NCBI GenBank assembly: GCA_022843265.1
Contig: JALHNZ010000032.1
Span: 1 to 38,835, forward strand
Direction: 5' to 3'
From: Gemmatimonadaceae bacterium
GTDB taxonomy: Bacteria; Gemmatimonadota; Gemmatimonadetes; Gemmatimonadales; Gemmatimonadaceae
Length of the DNA stretch: 38,835 bases
The position numbers and the translations under genes were made by a program. A model generated the notes under the pieces. It had not been told where the DNA came from, did not search any database, and worked only from the letters and a program-made list of their open reading frames with translations. Below, one piece after another: positions 37,838 through 38,835 of the stretch; the first letter of the stretch is position 1, and the number at the start of each line of letters is the position of its first letter.

Positions 37838-38835
37838 GTCTTCCTGTCGTAGCGCTCGTCGGGCGCCCGAATGTTGGTAAATCTGCGCTCTTCAACCGCA
37901 TTGTCGGTGGAACGAGCGCCATTGTCAGTGATGAAGCCGGCACCACACGCGACCGTCATTTCGCGCAGACCGATTGGGCCGGCAAACACTTCTGGATCGT
38001 GGATACCGGCGGACTCGCTGATGACCCACACATGCCCATGGATCTGGAGATCCGCAAGCAGGTGCTGATGGCGATTGATGAAGCCGATCTGCTCATGCTC
38101 GTCGTCGACGCCAAGGCGGGCCTGCATCCGAGCGACCGGCGAGTGCTCGACTTGTTGCGCGACGCGAGCAAGCCCTGGGTGCTGGTCGTCAACAAGGTAG
38201 ACGACGCGAAGAATGCGAACTGGTACGAATTCTATGAGCTCGGCGCCGGCGATCCCATTCCCGTGTCCGCCAAGAACGGCATCAGTACGGGCGACTTGCT
38301 CGACGAAGTGATCAAGCGCATTCCCGAAGCGCCGGAAGAAGTGCCGGACGCGACGCGTGTGGCCGTGATCGGTCGTCCGAACGTGGGCAAATCGTCGTTC
38401 ATCAATCGCATTCTTAAGGAAGATCGGCTGGTGGTCGCCGACGAAGCGGGCACGACTCGCGATTCGATCGACACACCGCTGCGCTATCATGAGCGCGATC
38501 TCATTTTTGTTGACACGGCCGGTTTGCGTCGGCAGAGCAAGGTGGATGAAGGCATTGAGTTTTACGCCACCTTGCGTACGCGAAAGGCGATCGACCGCGC
38601 CGACATTTGCGTGCTGCTGGTCGATGCCGTCGACGGAATTCACAATCAGGATCTCAAAGTTGCGACCATCGCGTGGGAGGCCGGTCGCGGCCTGATTCTC
38701 GTGGTGAACAAGTGGGACTTGTATCCTGAAAAGGGCGACAAGAGCGCCGACAAGTTTCGTAAAGATATCGTGGAGAAGGCGCCGTTTCTCGCGCACGTGC
38801 CGTTCCTGTTTACGTCCGCCCTCACGGGCCAGCGC
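37834..38835 (+). CDS. der: GTPase Der (EngA), partial at window end
   Basis: Der is an essential double GTPase for 50S subunit assembly. 334 codons are present and the frame is open to the last base; the C-terminal KH-like domain is cut off (usual length 440-490). G domain 1 has GRPNVGKS (10-17), DTGG (about 57-60) and NKVD (about 120-123). G domain 2 has a second GRPNVGKS (about 181-188), DTAGLRRQ and NKWDLYPEK. ATG 37834 overlaps the DUF512 stop at ATGA. Era and Der thus bracket the window. Confidence 0.96.
   Translation, partial: MSLPVVALVGRPNVGKSALFNRIVGGTSAIVSDEAGTTRDRHFAQTDWAGKHFWIVDTGGLADDPHMPMDLEIRKQVLMAIDEADLLMLVVDAKAGLHPSDRRVLDLLRDASKPWVLVVNKVDDAKNANWYEFYELGAGDPIPVSAKNGISTGDLLDEVIKRIPEAPEEVPDATRVAVIGRPNVGKSSFINRILKEDRLVVADEAGTTRDSIDTPLRYHERDLIFVDTAGLRRQSKVDEGIEFYATLRTRKAIDRADICVLLVDAVDGIHNQDLKVATIAWEAGRGLILVVNKWDLYPEKGDKSADKFRKDIVEKAPFLAHVPFLFTSALTGQR

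Overview
The window reads as chromosomal backbone of a GC-rich, didermic (outer-membrane) bacterium, most likely a member of Gemmatimonadota (Gemmatimonas-like). This rests on a combination of features. A PorV-type barrel protein, BamA, Skp and a lipid A gene cluster with an LpxC-FabZ fusion show an outer membrane. McsA-McsB-ClpC and BshC, better known from Firmicutes, are also present. GTG starts are frequent and Shine-Dalgarno sequences are rare. The phylum call is inference from gene content; no 16S sequence is in the window.

Layout, all genes on the + strand: (1) 1-627, the 3' end of 23S rRNA, a spacer without tRNA, 5S rRNA and an intrinsic terminator. (2) 760-5841, era, a PorV-like barrel protein, a secreted unknown, a repeat-rich gap, a degenerate receiver-GGDEF protein and a zinc-ribbon protein. 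(3) 5986-12286, prfB (with a programmed +1 frameshift), lysS, LolC/E-type permease, lolD, mcsA and mcsB, followed by clpC to 14827 and a terminator. (4) 14985-25287, a tight envelope operon: bamA, skp/ompH, lpxD, lpxC-fabZ, lpxA, a Gfo/Idh/MocA oxidoreductase, lpxB, a DUF374 acyltransferase and lpxK. (5) 25308-36329, gdhA, rlmH, bshC, murJ, uvrC, a threonine synthase-like gene and a fused M16 peptidase lipoprotein. (6) 36330-36541, a gap dense in inverted repeats with a good sigma70-type promoter. (7) 36542 to the end, a PDZ/radical SAM/DUF512 protein translationally coupled to der, which runs off the window.

Most neighbouring genes overlap by 1, 4 or 8 bases (ATGA, GTGA or TGATG), so the window is built of a few long, translationally coupled transcripts separated by only five gaps above about 100 bases. 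Functionally it joins translation (rRNA, Era, Der, RlmH, RF2, LysRS), outer membrane building (BamA, Skp, Lol, Lpx, MurJ) and protein quality control (McsAB-ClpC).

No phage, IS element, CRISPR, tRNA or toxin/defence locus was seen. The least explained parts are the structured promoter/leader in front of DUF512-der, the (CGCATGG)n array with a coupled small ORF in front of the GGDEF gene, and the lone oxidoreductase between lpxA and lpxB in a cluster lacking a recognisable LpxH/LpxI.
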